The notes below the pieces were generated by a model. That model saw nothing but the letters and a program-made list of their open reading frames with translations, had not been told where the DNA came from and ran no database searches. From assembly GCA_900553945.1 (NCBI GenBank), contig USFR01000015.1, positions 1-24,716 on the forward strand: 24,716 bases of DNA, given 5' to 3'. Within the stretch, counting starts at the first letter, position 1. Each line of letters opens with the position of its first letter. Positions 12,569-20,818 of this stretch are shown here, one piece after another. The translations under genes and the position numbers were made by a program. This DNA comes from an uncultured Clostridium sp. (GTDB taxonomy: Bacteria; Bacillota; Clostridia; TANB77; CAG-508).

Positions 12569-13753
12569 ATGAAAGTTTTAGTTTTAAACTGTGGAAGTTC
12601 ATCTTTGAAATGTCAATTAATCGATATGGAGAAAAACGAAAGAATTATGAAAGGACACTATGACAGAATAGGAGGTGCAAGATCTTCACTACGATTTAAT
12701 GTAAGAGGAGAAAAAACAGTAATCGAACATCCTGCAAGAGATTTTGAAGAAGCGATAGGAGAAATCTTAAGACTGCTAATAAGCGATGAATACAAAGTTA
12801 TAAAAAGCTTTGATGAAATAGGAGCAGTAGGACACAGAATTGTACACGGAGGAGAAAAATTCAAAAAATCAGTAGTAATAAATGATGATGTAATAGAAGC
12901 TATAAAAGAATGTATAACATTAGCACCATTACACAACCCAGCAGGCTTAGCTGGAATATATGCATGTCAAAAACTATTGCCAAACGTACCAATGGTAGCA
13001 GTATTCGACACATCATTCCATCAAACAATACCTGAGAAAGCATTTATATATCAACTACCATATAAATATTATGAAGATTATAAAATAAGAAAATATGGAT
13101 TCCATGGAATTTCACACAGATATGTCGCAAACAGAATATCAGAAATTCTTGGAAGAAAAGATTTAAAAGTAATAAACTGCCATCTTGGACAAGGTGCATC
13201 ATTATGCGCAATTAAAGATGGAAAATCAATAGATACAACAATGGGATTAACACCACTAGCAGGTGTTCCAATGGGAACAAGATGTGGAGATGTTGATCCA
13301 TCAATCATACCAACAGTAATGAAATTATATGATATTCAACCAGACGAAATGTTAAGAATAATGAACAAAGAATCAGGAGCTTGGGGAGTATCAGGAGTTT
13401 CAACAGACTTTAGAGATATAGAAAGAACAGCAGCAGAAGGAGATGAAAGATCAATCCTAGCACTAGAAAGTAGAGCATACATAATTGCACAATATATTGC
13501 AAAATTTATTGTAACTCTAAACGGAGTTGATGTAATAACATTTGCAGGCGGAATTGGAGAAAATGGATTCGAAGAAAGAGAAAGAATTTGTGGATACTTA
13601 GAATGCTTCGGAATCAAATTAGATAAAGAGAAAAATCTAACAAGAGGAGAAGAATACAAAATATCAAGCGATGATTCAAAAGTTGATATTTACATAGTAC
13701 CTACAAATGAAGAAATTGTAATAGCAGAAGATGCATACAATTTAACAAAATAA
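12569..13753 (+). CDS. ackA: Acetate kinase, paralogue 2
   Basis: A complete 394-aa acetate kinase with the catalytic set intact: Asn7, Arg90 (GHRIVHGG), Asp147 (FDTSFHQT), His179 (GFHGISH), Arg238 (GTRCGDVDPS) and Glu381 (PTNEEIVIA). CHLGQGAS and FAGGIGEN complete the nucleotide site. It has its own promoter (12342-12371), a long structured leader and its own terminator, so it is independent of pta-ackA1. GGGAGG lies 7 to 8 bases before the ATG. It resembles the third copy more than the first (shared TRCGD, SGAWGVSGVS, LAPLHNPAG), which suggests a second duplication. The true substrate may be acetate or another short-chain acyl phosphate; sequence alone does not decide. Confidence 0.93.
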   Translation: MKVLVLNCGSSSLKCQLIDMEKNERIMKGHYDRIGGARSSLRFNVRGEKTVIEHPARDFEEAIGEILRLLISDEYKVIKSFDEIGAVGHRIVHGGEKFKKSVVINDDVIEAIKECITLAPLHNPAGLAGIYACQKLLPNVPMVAVFDTSFHQTIPEKAFIYQLPYKYYEDYKIRKYGFHGISHRYVANRISEILGRKDLKVINCHLGQGASLCAIKDGKSIDTTMGLTPLAGVPMGTRCGDVDPSIIPTVMKLYDIQPDEMLRIMNKESGAWGVSGVSTDFRDIERTAAEGDERSILALESRAYIIAQYIAKFIVTLNGVDVITFAGGIGENGFEERERICGYLECFGIKLDKEKNLTRGEEYKISSDDSKVDIYIVPTNEEIVIAEDAYNLTK

Positions 13754-13762
13754 AAATAAATT

Positions 13763-13795
13763 ATACTGGTGATAAAAAGTCACCAGTATTTTTTT
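13763..13795 (+). terminator. Intrinsic terminator of ackA2
   Basis: ATACTGGTGA (13763-13772), loop TAAAAAG, TCACCAGTAT (13780-13789), then a T run. Confidence 0.93.
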
Positions 13796-13821
13796 GAGGT
13801 AGCGGATTATCTAAAAAACTA

Positions 13822-13850
13822 TTGATATAAAAAAATATTAATGTTAAAAT
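13822..13850 (+). promoter_or_regulatory. Promoter of the third ackA
   Basis: TTGATA (13822-13827), 17-base spacer ending TGT (extended -10), TAAAAT (13845-13850). About 33 bases of leader. Confidence 0.7.
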
Positions 13851-13889
13851 TTGAACAGAAAAATTTAAAAGAAGGAAGTTAAATTAAGT

Positions 13890-15083
13890 ATGAAAATTTT
13901 AGTATTAAATTGCGGAAGCTCTTCTTTAAAATTCCAATTGATAAACATGGAAAACAACGAAAGATTAGCTAAAGGAAATTTTGAAAGAATTGGTGGAATG
14001 AAAACCACATTAAAATTAAACGTAGGAGGAAAAAAAGAAGAATTAGTTCACATTGCCAGAGATTACGATGAAGCAATAAGTTTTGTATTAGAAGTTTTAT
14101 TAAAACCAGAATATAACATAATAAATTCATTAGATGAAATAACAGCAGTAGGACACAGAATTGTACACGGTGGAGAAATGTTCAGTAAATCTGTACTGAT
14201 AAATGATGATGTAATAAGAGAAATTGAAAAATGCATAGACTTAGCGCCATTACACAATCCAGCAGGAGTAGCAGGAATCAAAGCTGCAAAAAATGCATTA
14301 CAAAACGTACCAATGGTAGCAGTATTTGACACAGCATTCCATCAAACAATGCCAGCAAAAGCATACATATATCAAATACCTTACAGATATTACACGAGCT
14401 ACAAAATAAGAAAATACGGATTCCACGGAGCAAGTCATAAATATGTAGCTGAAAGAGTTTCACAAATATATGGAAGAACAGAGGGCTTAAAAATAATAAA
14501 TTGTCACCTAGGACAAGGTGCATCAATATGCGCAATTAAAGACGGAAAATCAGTAGACACATCAATGGGACTAACACCACTAGCAGGAATACCAATGGCA
14601 ACAAGATGTGGAGATATAGATCCAGCAATAATTCCTTATGTAATGAAAAAAGATAATTTACAACCAGAAGATATCGAAGATATACTAAACAAACAATCAG
14701 GAGCATGGGGAGTATCAGGAGTTTCATCAGATTATAGAGATATAGAAGATGGATATAATATGAATGATCCAAGATCAATACTAGCACTTGAAAGTCAAGC
14801 ATACAAAATAGCTCAATATATAGGTCAATATATAATTTCACTTGGAGGACTAGATGTTTTAACATTTGCTGGAGGTGTTGGAGAAAATGGAATAGAAACA
14901 AGAGAAAGAGTTTGCAAATATTTAGAGCCATTTGGAATCAAGATAGATACAGAATTAAATAATATTAAAGGTAAAGAGAGAAAAATAAGCACAGAAGATT
15001 CAAAAGTAGCAATATACGTTATTCCAACAAATGAGGAATTAATGATTGCAAAAGAAACAGAAGAATTAGTTAAAAAATATTAA
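13890..15083 (+). CDS. ackA: Acetate kinase, paralogue 3
   Basis: A complete 397-aa acetate kinase, third in the tandem set. The catalytic residues are all present: Asn7, Arg90, Asp147 (FDTAFHQT), His179 (GFHGASH), Arg239 (ATRCGDIDPA), and the Glu of PTNEELMIA near the C terminus. CHLGQGAS and FAGGVGEN form the ATP site. It is transcribed from its own promoter with a short leader, unlike copy 2 with its long leader. GAAGGAAG lies about 11 bases before the ATG, slightly long spacing. All three copies are full length and none shows decay, so selection keeps three isoforms. Reaction and energy yield are as for copy 1; possible preference for other acyl phosphates is open. Confidence 0.93.
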   Translation: MKILVLNCGSSSLKFQLINMENNERLAKGNFERIGGMKTTLKLNVGGKKEELVHIARDYDEAISFVLEVLLKPEYNIINSLDEITAVGHRIVHGGEMFSKSVLINDDVIREIEKCIDLAPLHNPAGVAGIKAAKNALQNVPMVAVFDTAFHQTMPAKAYIYQIPYRYYTSYKIRKYGFHGASHKYVAERVSQIYGRTEGLKIINCHLGQGASICAIKDGKSVDTSMGLTPLAGIPMATRCGDIDPAIIPYVMKKDNLQPEDIEDILNKQSGAWGVSGVSSDYRDIEDGYNMNDPRSILALESQAYKIAQYIGQYIISLGGLDVLTFAGGVGENGIETRERVCKYLEPFGIKIDTELNNIKGKERKISTEDSKVAIYVIPTNEELMIAKETEELVKKY

Positions 15084-15099
15084 TAACACACATCAATGT

Positions 15100-15184
15100 A
15101 CTGACAAAATGTTCAATTTTGTGGGTCAGTATTCATGAGGCATTTTTTTAAACAACTTATTTATTGTTGCTTTAAAAAATGCCT
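15100..15184 (+). terminator. Two hairpins after ackA3, likely terminator region
   Basis: First hairpin: TACTGA (15100-15105) with TCAGTA (15126-15131), enclosing CAAAAT and ATTTTG. Second: AGGCATTTTTT (15138-15148) with AAAAAATGCCT (15174-15184), plus inner CAAC with GTTG. The first is followed after about 10 bases by a T run formed by the second's 5' arm. Neither is a textbook terminator, but together they probably end the ackA3 transcript. Confidence 0.55.
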
Positions 15185-15187
15185 TTA

Positions 15188-15216
15188 TTGATATATAACA
15201 ATAATCGTGGTATAAT
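15188..15216 (+). promoter_or_regulatory. Promoter of the mazF-like fusion gene
   Basis: TTGATA (15188-15193), 17-base spacer ending TGG (extended -10), consensus TATAAT (15211-15216). Leader of about 115 bases. Confidence 0.8.
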
Positions 15217-15265
15217 ACGAGCATGTTTTATATATTTTCATAGCTATATTTGGCTGTGAACCACA

Positions 15266-15316
15266 ATGTCAAAAAAGGAGGAGATATTACAAGTGATAGT
15301 AGCAATGTCAATTTAA
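15266..15316 (+). CDS. Possible 16-codon upstream reading frame
   Basis: ATG at 15266 opens a short frame encoding MSKKEEILQVIVAMSI before TAA at 15314-15316. Its own ATG has no good ribosome site, but an AAGGAGG inside it sits about 11 bases before an in-frame GTG (15293), giving MIVAMSI. The main gene starts 21 bases after the stop with a second AAAAAGGAGG. It could act as a leader peptide that couples or tunes translation of the toxin-like gene, or be chance. Confidence 0.3.
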   Translation: MSKKEEILQVIVAMSI

Positions 15317-15336
15317 TCAAAAAGGAGGGTGAATAC

Positions 15337-16584
15337 ATGCGACCCAGAGGAAATTCAATCTCAATGAGTATTCAAACACCAGAAGAAAATTTATCACAAC
15401 AAGAGCAATGCTATGATTTAAAGTATCCACAAGTAAGACGGGGGCAAATATATGTTTGTGATTTTGGAAAACCGTTTGGTAGCGAACAAGGATATAAAAG
15501 GTACGCACTAATTGTACAAAACAACACTGGAAATCGTACATCACCTACTACAATTGTATTAGCTTGCACTTCAAGAAAGAAAGCAAACTTACCGGTTCAC
15601 TATAAATTTGTCCTTTCAGAAAAAAATATGAAGGACTATAATAAGAAGCGGGTAGGAGAAGAAGTTAAAAATAATACTTTGCTAGCAGAACAGATAAGAA
15701 CAGTAGACAAAAGAAGACTCCGTATATTTATTGGTACAATGACAAATGAATTTATGGAAAAATTACAACCAATCATAGATACTTCTTTAGGTTTAAAAAG
15801 AAAAGAAAAAATTGTTGTTGTAAATTCAACAAAAGATTTAAATATGGCACAAATACAACTTTTGTCGAAAGTAGACATAGAAAAAATTTTAGAAATTTCT
15901 CAAAAAGCAGAGTCGAAAGAAACAAAAATTAAACAAATGCTTAAATTGTTTAACTTTAACTTAGAATCAGATGGCGTACAATATCTGATTAAAGCAATTT
16001 ACTTAGCTACAAATACAAACTATTTTAGCATGGATACATTATGTGAGAAAATTTCTAAAGATGAAAAAATTTTAAATAATGAGAAAGTACAAAAAATAAT
16101 TATAGACACAATAAAGGAAAGATTTAATTTTAAAGAATCTGTAGCAATTGATTTTATTAGACTGATAAATATACTTTTAATTAAAGAAATGATTCCTGAA
16201 TTTGAATCAAACAAACTAAAAGAAAAAAGTAATGGAAAAATCGAAAAGATTTTATCAGAATACTTAAAAAACAATTTAAACAGATTAAACTTTTCACTGA
16301 CAATTAAAGAGAACATTGACTACTTTTTAGATAGTATTGATATGCCTACAGATGAAATAATAATGCAATCATTTGTTATTGCTTGTAATACAAAAAGAAT
16401 AACTTACGCGAAGATTATCAATCAACTTAAAGAAATTTATCCTGAAAAAATGAGTGCAGAACTTAGAAAAACTTTGAGAGATAACTTCAAAAAATGGTTA
16501 GAAAAAAATCCAGAATTAGCGACGCAGTGCAGACAGATTTCAATTATGAACTTACTTAAAATTTTTGCTAAACAATTTGCATGA
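15337..16584 (+). CDS. MazF/PemK-like toxin domain fused to a long unknown C-terminal region
   Basis: A 415-aa protein. Residues about 32-155 are a MazF/PemK-type RNase fold: VRRGQIYVCDFGKPFGSEQG, then YKRYALIVQNN with the Arg equivalent to the catalytic Arg, SPTTIVLACTS with the conserved Thr/Ser, and LLAEQIRTVDKRRLRIFIG. A longer loop with many Lys (about 92-112) is inserted before LLAEQIRT. Residues 160-415 form a helical, Lys/Ile-rich region I do not recognise (for example ITYAKIINQLKEIYPEKMSAEL). Typical MazF is about 115 aa. ATG 15337 has AAAGGAGG 7 to 8 bases upstream; the frame upstream to 15250 lacks a good site. No antitoxin gene precedes it. The C-terminal region could be a fused inhibitor or targeting domain; this is inference. 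Confidence 0.8.
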   Translation: MRPRGNSISMSIQTPEENLSQQEQCYDLKYPQVRRGQIYVCDFGKPFGSEQGYKRYALIVQNNTGNRTSPTTIVLACTSRKKANLPVHYKFVLSEKNMKDYNKKRVGEEVKNNTLLAEQIRTVDKRRLRIFIGTMTNEFMEKLQPIIDTSLGLKRKEKIVVVNSTKDLNMAQIQLLSKVDIEKILEISQKAESKETKIKQMLKLFNFNLESDGVQYLIKAIYLATNTNYFSMDTLCEKISKDEKILNNEKVQKIIIDTIKERFNFKESVAIDFIRLINILLIKEMIPEFESNKLKEKSNGKIEKILSEYLKNNLNRLNFSLTIKENIDYFLDSIDMPTDEIIMQSFVIACNTKRITYAKIINQLKEIYPEKMSAELRKTLRDNFKKWLEKNPELATQCRQISIMNLLKIFAKQFA

Positions 16585-16603
16585 AGTTGCTAATAAAAAG
16601 ATA

Positions 16604-16641
16604 AAAAAGCAGGTGGGGGAAATGTCTCTCACCTGCTTTTT
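16604..16641 (+). terminator. Intrinsic terminator of the mazF-like gene
   Basis: AAAAAGCAGGTG (16604-16615) pairs fully with CACCTGCTTTTT (16630-16641). Confidence 0.94.
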
Positions 16642-16650
16642 AAATATATT

Positions 16651-16783
16651 AATAACGAATATTATATTTATTTTTTTCATTCCTTACTAAAATATTTTCC
16701 CACCTACTAAACTTCGTTTAGTAAGTTAGGGAAAAACTTTCAAACTGCGCGTCACTCAAAAATCAAATATAATATTCGTTATT
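16651..16783 (+). repeat. Inverted-repeat element, copy 2 (MITE- or REP-like)
   Basis: Ends AATAACGAATATTATATTT (16651-16669) are complementary to the right end at 16765-16783. The core matches copy 1 (ACTAAAATATTTTCCCACC, then TACTAAAC-TTC-GTTTAGTA, then CAAACTGCGCGTCACTC). It begins 10 bases after the mazF-like terminator and ends 19 bases before the stop of convergent rqcH. The outer arm sequence differs from copy 1, yet both arms agree with each other. Confidence 0.9.
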
Positions 16784-16801
16784 TTAAAAACGTATAAAAT
16801 A

Positions 16802-18475
16802 TTAAGGTACTATAATAGTTTTATAATTTGTATAATTAACCATACCAGTTTTTCCTGTATGATGTTTTTTTACATACTTAATGTAAGTATAATCAACAGA
16901 AACATTTCGCTCTAAAGCAGCTCTAGAGTTTTGCTTTGCAAGTTGAGCACATTTAAAAATCGTATCATCATCTGGAATTTTTCCATTTGCTTTTAAAATA
17001 ACATGTGCTCCGTGAAATCCTTGAGCATGAAACCATAAATCGGATTTATCAGCAAAATGAAGTGTTAAATAATCATTTTGTTTATTGTTTTTTCCAATAT
17101 AAACATCATATTTATTAATAATTATTTTATTAAGATTATTTGTAAGGTTTTTATCATTATTAACTTTTTGAAATGATTTATAATTATATTTCTTCATCAA
17201 AATATTTTCTGAAAATTCGTTATGAATTTCTTCAACATCTTCTATACAAGTCGCATTGGAAAGCGAATAAATTATACTTTCAATGTATTCTAATTCAACT
17301 TCAGCTTCCTTTTTTTGAACTGTAACAACAGCTAATGTATTTTTTAATTTATTATATTTTTTAAAAAATCTTTCAGCATTTTTGCTATAAGAAATAGAAG
17401 TGTTAAGTGGAATATCAATTAAATTGTTGTTATCATAATAATTTTCAACTCTAATTGAAGATTGAGCAAAATTTTCATGATATCTATAAAGATTTGCTGT
17501 TAAAAGTTCACCATAGAGTTTATATTTATCCATTTCATTACATGATTTTAATTTTTGATTAATATTTTCTAATTTTTTTGAAGCCTTTTTTAAAGCAGAA
17601 AGAATAGACTTTGAAAGTTCAGCCTTAGCACTCAAAAAATTATCTTCAATTTCTTTTTCGTGATAGAAATTATCTAAAAAATTGTTTATAGAAGACGTAT
17701 CGTCATTTGCTAATTCAATAGAATAATCTTTACCAATCTTTTTAAGAGATAAATTCTCTGTTCCAAGATTTTCAATAATATTTTTTATATAATCATAAAT
17801 TTCTTCTAATTCATTAACATCTTTTGTAGAATCTTCTATTCCTAAATCTTCAAGAATATTTGAAACAAATAGAGGAGTAAATCCAGTAAAAATTTCTGAT
17901 AAATAAGAAGATATAGAATCATAAGAACCTTGTGATAGCAATGCATAAAATTCATCAAATGAGTTAATATTCAAAAAAGAATTTTTATTTGACGTAGGTG
18001 TAATATATGGTCTTGCAGGTAATATTTCTCTATCTGAAGTAATAATATGCTTTAGAGAGTCTATTATAAAACCTTTATGATTAAGTAAAATAACATTGCT
18101 ACGTCTGCCCATAAGTTCAATAACTAATCTATATTTAACAGTATCTTTAAGCTCATTGCTCCCTTCAAAATCAATAAAAATAATTCTATCTAAATCAACA
18201 CTTTCAATATTTGTTATTCTGCTACTAGTTAAATATTTTCTAAGTAGCATACAAAAATTCAGTGCATTAGTAGGATTAGGCTTAGAAATTTTAGTAAGAC
18301 ACATTCTATAATAAACAGGATGAATACAAATATCTAACATATAATTTGCAGAATTATATAAGTTTAAAATAATTTCAAATTTACTAGGTTGTAAAACCTT
18401 ATTAACACGAGCTCCAATAAGTTTATTCTGAAAGTCGGAAACAATAGATTTTACAACAATTCCATCAAATGCCAT
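16802..18475 (-). CDS. rqcH: RqcH / NFACT-family ribosome rescue factor
   Basis: Bacterial Rqc2 homologue that binds obstructed 50S subunits and recruits Ala-tRNA to add alanine tails to stalled nascent chains; older names are Fbp or FbpA. The 557-aa protein has the NFACT-N domain from MAFDGIVVKSIV, with NFCMLLRKYL (73-82) and the Asp96-Arg97 pair in DLDRIIFID, matching the functional Asp97-Arg98 of the Bacillus protein. A coiled-coil arm follows (about 270-420), then the NFACT-R domain with SDLWFHAQGFHGAHVIL (about 478-494) and QNSRAALERNVSVDYTYIKYVKK at the end. GAAAGGAG precedes the ATG. It is divergent from the TPR gene and convergent with the mazF-like gene. Confidence 0.95.
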   Translation of the reverse strand: MAFDGIVVKSIVSDFQNKLIGARVNKVLQPSKFEIILNLYNSANYMLDICIHPVYYRMCLTKISKPNPTNALNFCMLLRKYLTSSRITNIESVDLDRIIFIDFEGSNELKDTVKYRLVIELMGRRSNVILLNHKGFIIDSLKHIITSDREILPARPYITPTSNKNSFLNINSFDEFYALLSQGSYDSISSYLSEIFTGFTPLFVSNILEDLGIEDSTKDVNELEEIYDYIKNIIENLGTENLSLKKIGKDYSIELANDDTSSINNFLDNFYHEKEIEDNFLSAKAELSKSILSALKKASKKLENINQKLKSCNEMDKYKLYGELLTANLYRYHENFAQSSIRVENYYDNNNLIDIPLNTSISYSKNAERFFKKYNKLKNTLAVVTVQKKEAEVELEYIESIIYSLSNATCIEDVEEIHNEFSENILMKKYNYKSFQKVNNDKNLTNNLNKIIINKYDVYIGKNNKQNDYLTLHFADKSDLWFHAQGFHGAHVILKANGKIPDDDTIFKCAQLAKQNSRAALERNVSVDYTYIKYVKKHHTGKTGMVNYTNYKTIIVP

Positions 18476-18499
18476 AAATAACTCCTTTCTATAAATAAT

Positions 18500-18528
18500 A
18501 ATATAGTAATTTAAATTAAAAATGTCAA
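18500..18528 (-). promoter_or_regulatory. Promoter of rqcH
   Basis: On the minus strand, consensus TTGACA (18523-18528), 17-base spacer, TATATT (18500-18505), 25 bases before the rqcH start codon. Confidence 0.75.
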
Positions 18529-18548
18529 TGTTTTATTTTAAATATAGC

Positions 18549-18577
18549 TTGTTTTAGAAAAATGCATATGCTATAAT
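18549..18577 (+). promoter_or_regulatory. Promoter of the TPR-dpaA-uppP-folD gene run
   Basis: TTGTTT (18549-18554), 17-base spacer ending TGC (extended -10), consensus TATAAT (18572-18577). The leader of about 80 bases contains small hairpins (ATTGTT with AACAAT). Confidence 0.75.
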
Positions 18578-18663
18578 AAACACCGTAGATTGACAGAAAT
18601 TAACTAATGTCAGAATTATTTATTGTTAAAACAATAAAAGGTTGTTTATAGGGGTGAAAAAGA

Positions 18664-19908
18664 ATGTTAATTGAAAAATTCATATTTAATATATTAGCAT
18701 TTTCTTTATTTATAATTGTTTTTTCAAAACTTATTAGAAAAAATGATACAAATTATGTTTTTATATTAGTATTAGAAGCGGTTGGAATAGGACTGAACTT
18801 TTTAGAATTACTTGTAGGAAGTCCATTCACTTCAGGAACCTCAAAAGTTATTATGTACTTAATAGCAATAATATTACCAACAATAGTAATTTTATACGAA
18901 TATAGGGGGAATAATTTTTCTGAAATTTTATCAATATTATGGGCAAAAGTTTTATTATTATTAGGTGATAGAAAAGCTGCAAAAACTACACTATTAAATT
19001 TAATTAATAAATATCCTAATACATATAAAGGACATTTATGTTTAGCTAAAATTTATGAAAAAGAAGGCGGAACAAGAAAAGCAATAGATGAATATGTAAA
19101 AGCAGTTGATGCAAACAAAAGAGATTACGATTCATATTATAGAATAGCAGAACTACTTCATGAACTTGGAAGAGAAAATGATGCTATAACAATGCTTGGA
19201 AATCTTTTAGAAAATAAACCAGAATATTATAATGCAACACTTCTTTTAGGCGATTTACTATGTAAAGAAAACAGATTTAAAGAAGCGGTTAGTGTATATC
19301 AAGATGCATTAAAATATAGACCTGCTGATTATGAACTTTATTATAGTTTAGGAATTGCATATACAAGATTAAATGATTTTGCAAATGCGAAAGAATGCTA
19401 TGATAAAGCTGCAGATATAAATCACAAGTTATATAGTGCAAAATATAGTTTAGCGCAAATTGCATTAATGGAAGAAGATTTGGAAGAGGCAGAAAAAGAA
19501 TTGGTAGAATGTTTGATGTCTGAAGAACTTGAAGCTAAAGCATATTATCAATTAGCTAAAATATACCTTATAAAACAGGAAAAAGATAAAGCAATAATTT
19601 TTGCAAATAAAGCAATCGAAATAGATGACTCTTATTTACAAATTATTTCAAAAGATAAAATGTTTCAACCAATAAAAGAATATTTAACAGTTTCAGTTAA
19701 GATAGAAGAAAAGGAAATAAAGAAACCAAATAAAAGAGATGAAGAAATTCAAAAATACCTTGAAGAAACTGTTGGATTAATTCGTGGTATGAGCGAAAAT
19801 GAAATGAAAAATAGAGTAATACAAAAGGTTGATGAAATATTTAAGCAGGAAGAAGTAAAAGAAGAAAAAACAAAAGATTTAGATGAACAAAAGGAAAATA
19901 TTTTATAG
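18664..19908 (+). CDS. Membrane-anchored tetratricopeptide repeat protein
   Basis: A 414-aa protein. Three hydrophobic segments at about 5-23, 31-51 and 60-80 anchor it in the membrane. Then come about six TPR units, each with the G/A-Y-A pattern, for example AKIYEKEGGTRKAIDEYVKA, LGIAYTRLNDFANAKECYDK and YQLAKIYLIKQEKDKAIIFA (about 95-320). The C-terminal tail (about 345-414) is highly charged, Lys/Glu-rich and probably disordered or coiled. GGGGTG precedes the ATG. dpaA starts 15 bases after its stop, so the two are co-transcribed. A scaffold role at the membrane, possibly in sporulation or envelope work given the neighbours, is inference; TPRs say only that it binds protein partners. Confidence 0.85.
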   Translation: MLIEKFIFNILAFSLFIIVFSKLIRKNDTNYVFILVLEAVGIGLNFLELLVGSPFTSGTSKVIMYLIAIILPTIVILYEYRGNNFSEILSILWAKVLLLLGDRKAAKTTLLNLINKYPNTYKGHLCLAKIYEKEGGTRKAIDEYVKAVDANKRDYDSYYRIAELLHELGRENDAITMLGNLLENKPEYYNATLLLGDLLCKENRFKEAVSVYQDALKYRPADYELYYSLGIAYTRLNDFANAKECYDKAADINHKLYSAKYSLAQIALMEEDLEEAEKELVECLMSEELEAKAYYQLAKIYLIKQEKDKAIIFANKAIEIDDSYLQIISKDKMFQPIKEYLTVSVKIEEKEIKKPNKRDEEIQKYLEETVGLIRGMSENEMKNRVIQKVDEIFKQEEVKEEKTKDLDEQKENIL

Positions 19909-19923
19909 AAAAGGAGAATAAAT

Positions 19924-20799
19924 ATGTATAAAACAGTATCCATTATTGGAGGAGATTTAAGAATAGTCAATTTTATTGATCTATTGGCTAAAGATGACTT
20001 TTTAATATATACATATGGATTAGAAAATTCTGAAGATTTAGAGGAAAAAGAAAATATCAAAAGATGTGCAAGTTTAGCAGAACTTGTAGGCAGTTCAGAA
20101 ATAATTATAGGACCACTTCCTATGACAAATGATTCTGAAAATATTAGTGCACCATTTTCTGATGAGAAAATACCAATAGATGAACTAATAACAGAAATGT
20201 CAAACAAAAACAAAATGTTTTTTGCTGGTAAGCTATCAGAAAAAACAATTGAAAAATTACAAGAAGGAAATATAAAATATATAGATTTACTAAAACGTGA
20301 AGAACTAGTTGTATTAAATACAATAGCAACAGCAGAAGGAACAATCCAAATTGCAATGGAGAACACACAAAGAACAATACATGGTAGCAACATTCTTATA
20401 ATGGGATTTGGAAGAGTTGGAAAAGTTTTAGCAAAAATGTTAGATGGAATAGGTGCAAAAGTTTCATGCGAAGCCAGAAAAGATTCTGATATTGCATGGA
20501 TAAAAGCATATGGATATAATCCAATTCATTTAAGTGATTTAGATGGAGAACTTGGAAATTATGACATAATAATAAATACAATTCCATTTCAAATATTGGA
20601 CGAAAATAGATTACGCAATGTGAAAAAAGAATGTACAATAATTGATTTATCTTCAAATCCTGGAGGAGTTGATAGAAATGCAGCTAGAAGAATGGGATTG
20701 AAAATGATTTGGGCACTTTCATTACCTGGAAGAGTAGCACCAATGACATCAGCTGAGTTTATAAAGGAAACTTTATATCATATATTAAAAGAAATATAA
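19924..20799 (+). CDS. dpaA: Dipicolinate synthase subunit A
   Basis: The A subunit of spore dipicolinate synthase (SpoVFA), which with the flavin-binding B subunit oxidises a lysine-pathway intermediate to dipicolinic acid in the mother cell. The 291-aa protein begins with the family motif GGDLRIVNFIDLLAK (9-23). The NAD(P)-binding fold carries GFGRVGKVLAKML (161-173) after ATAEGTIQIAMENTQRTIHGS, and DLSSNPGGVD plus SLPGRVAPMTSAE follow near the C terminus. AAAGGAGAA lies before the ATG. It is preceded by the TPR gene (15-base gap) and followed by uppP (19-base gap). The usual partner dpaB is not adjacent or anywhere in the window, which is unusual. Confidence 0.92.
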   Translation: MYKTVSIIGGDLRIVNFIDLLAKDDFLIYTYGLENSEDLEEKENIKRCASLAELVGSSEIIIGPLPMTNDSENISAPFSDEKIPIDELITEMSNKNKMFFAGKLSEKTIEKLQEGNIKYIDLLKREELVVLNTIATAEGTIQIAMENTQRTIHGSNILIMGFGRVGKVLAKMLDGIGAKVSCEARKDSDIAWIKAYGYNPIHLSDLDGELGNYDIIINTIPFQILDENRLRNVKKECTIIDLSSNPGGVDRNAARRMGLKMIWALSLPGRVAPMTSAEFIKETLYHILKEI

Positions 20800-20818
20800 C
20801 AAAGGAGAAAGTAAAAAA

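Noticed and set aside
12569..15083. Very recent tandem duplication of acetate kinase genes
   Set aside because: The proteins differ at many positions throughout and the intergenic regions are unrelated, so the duplications are old.
19749..20393. Minus-strand open frame of about 214 codons
   Set aside because: Antisense to the end of the TPR gene and to dpaA, low-complexity composition, no ribosome site; a shadow frame.
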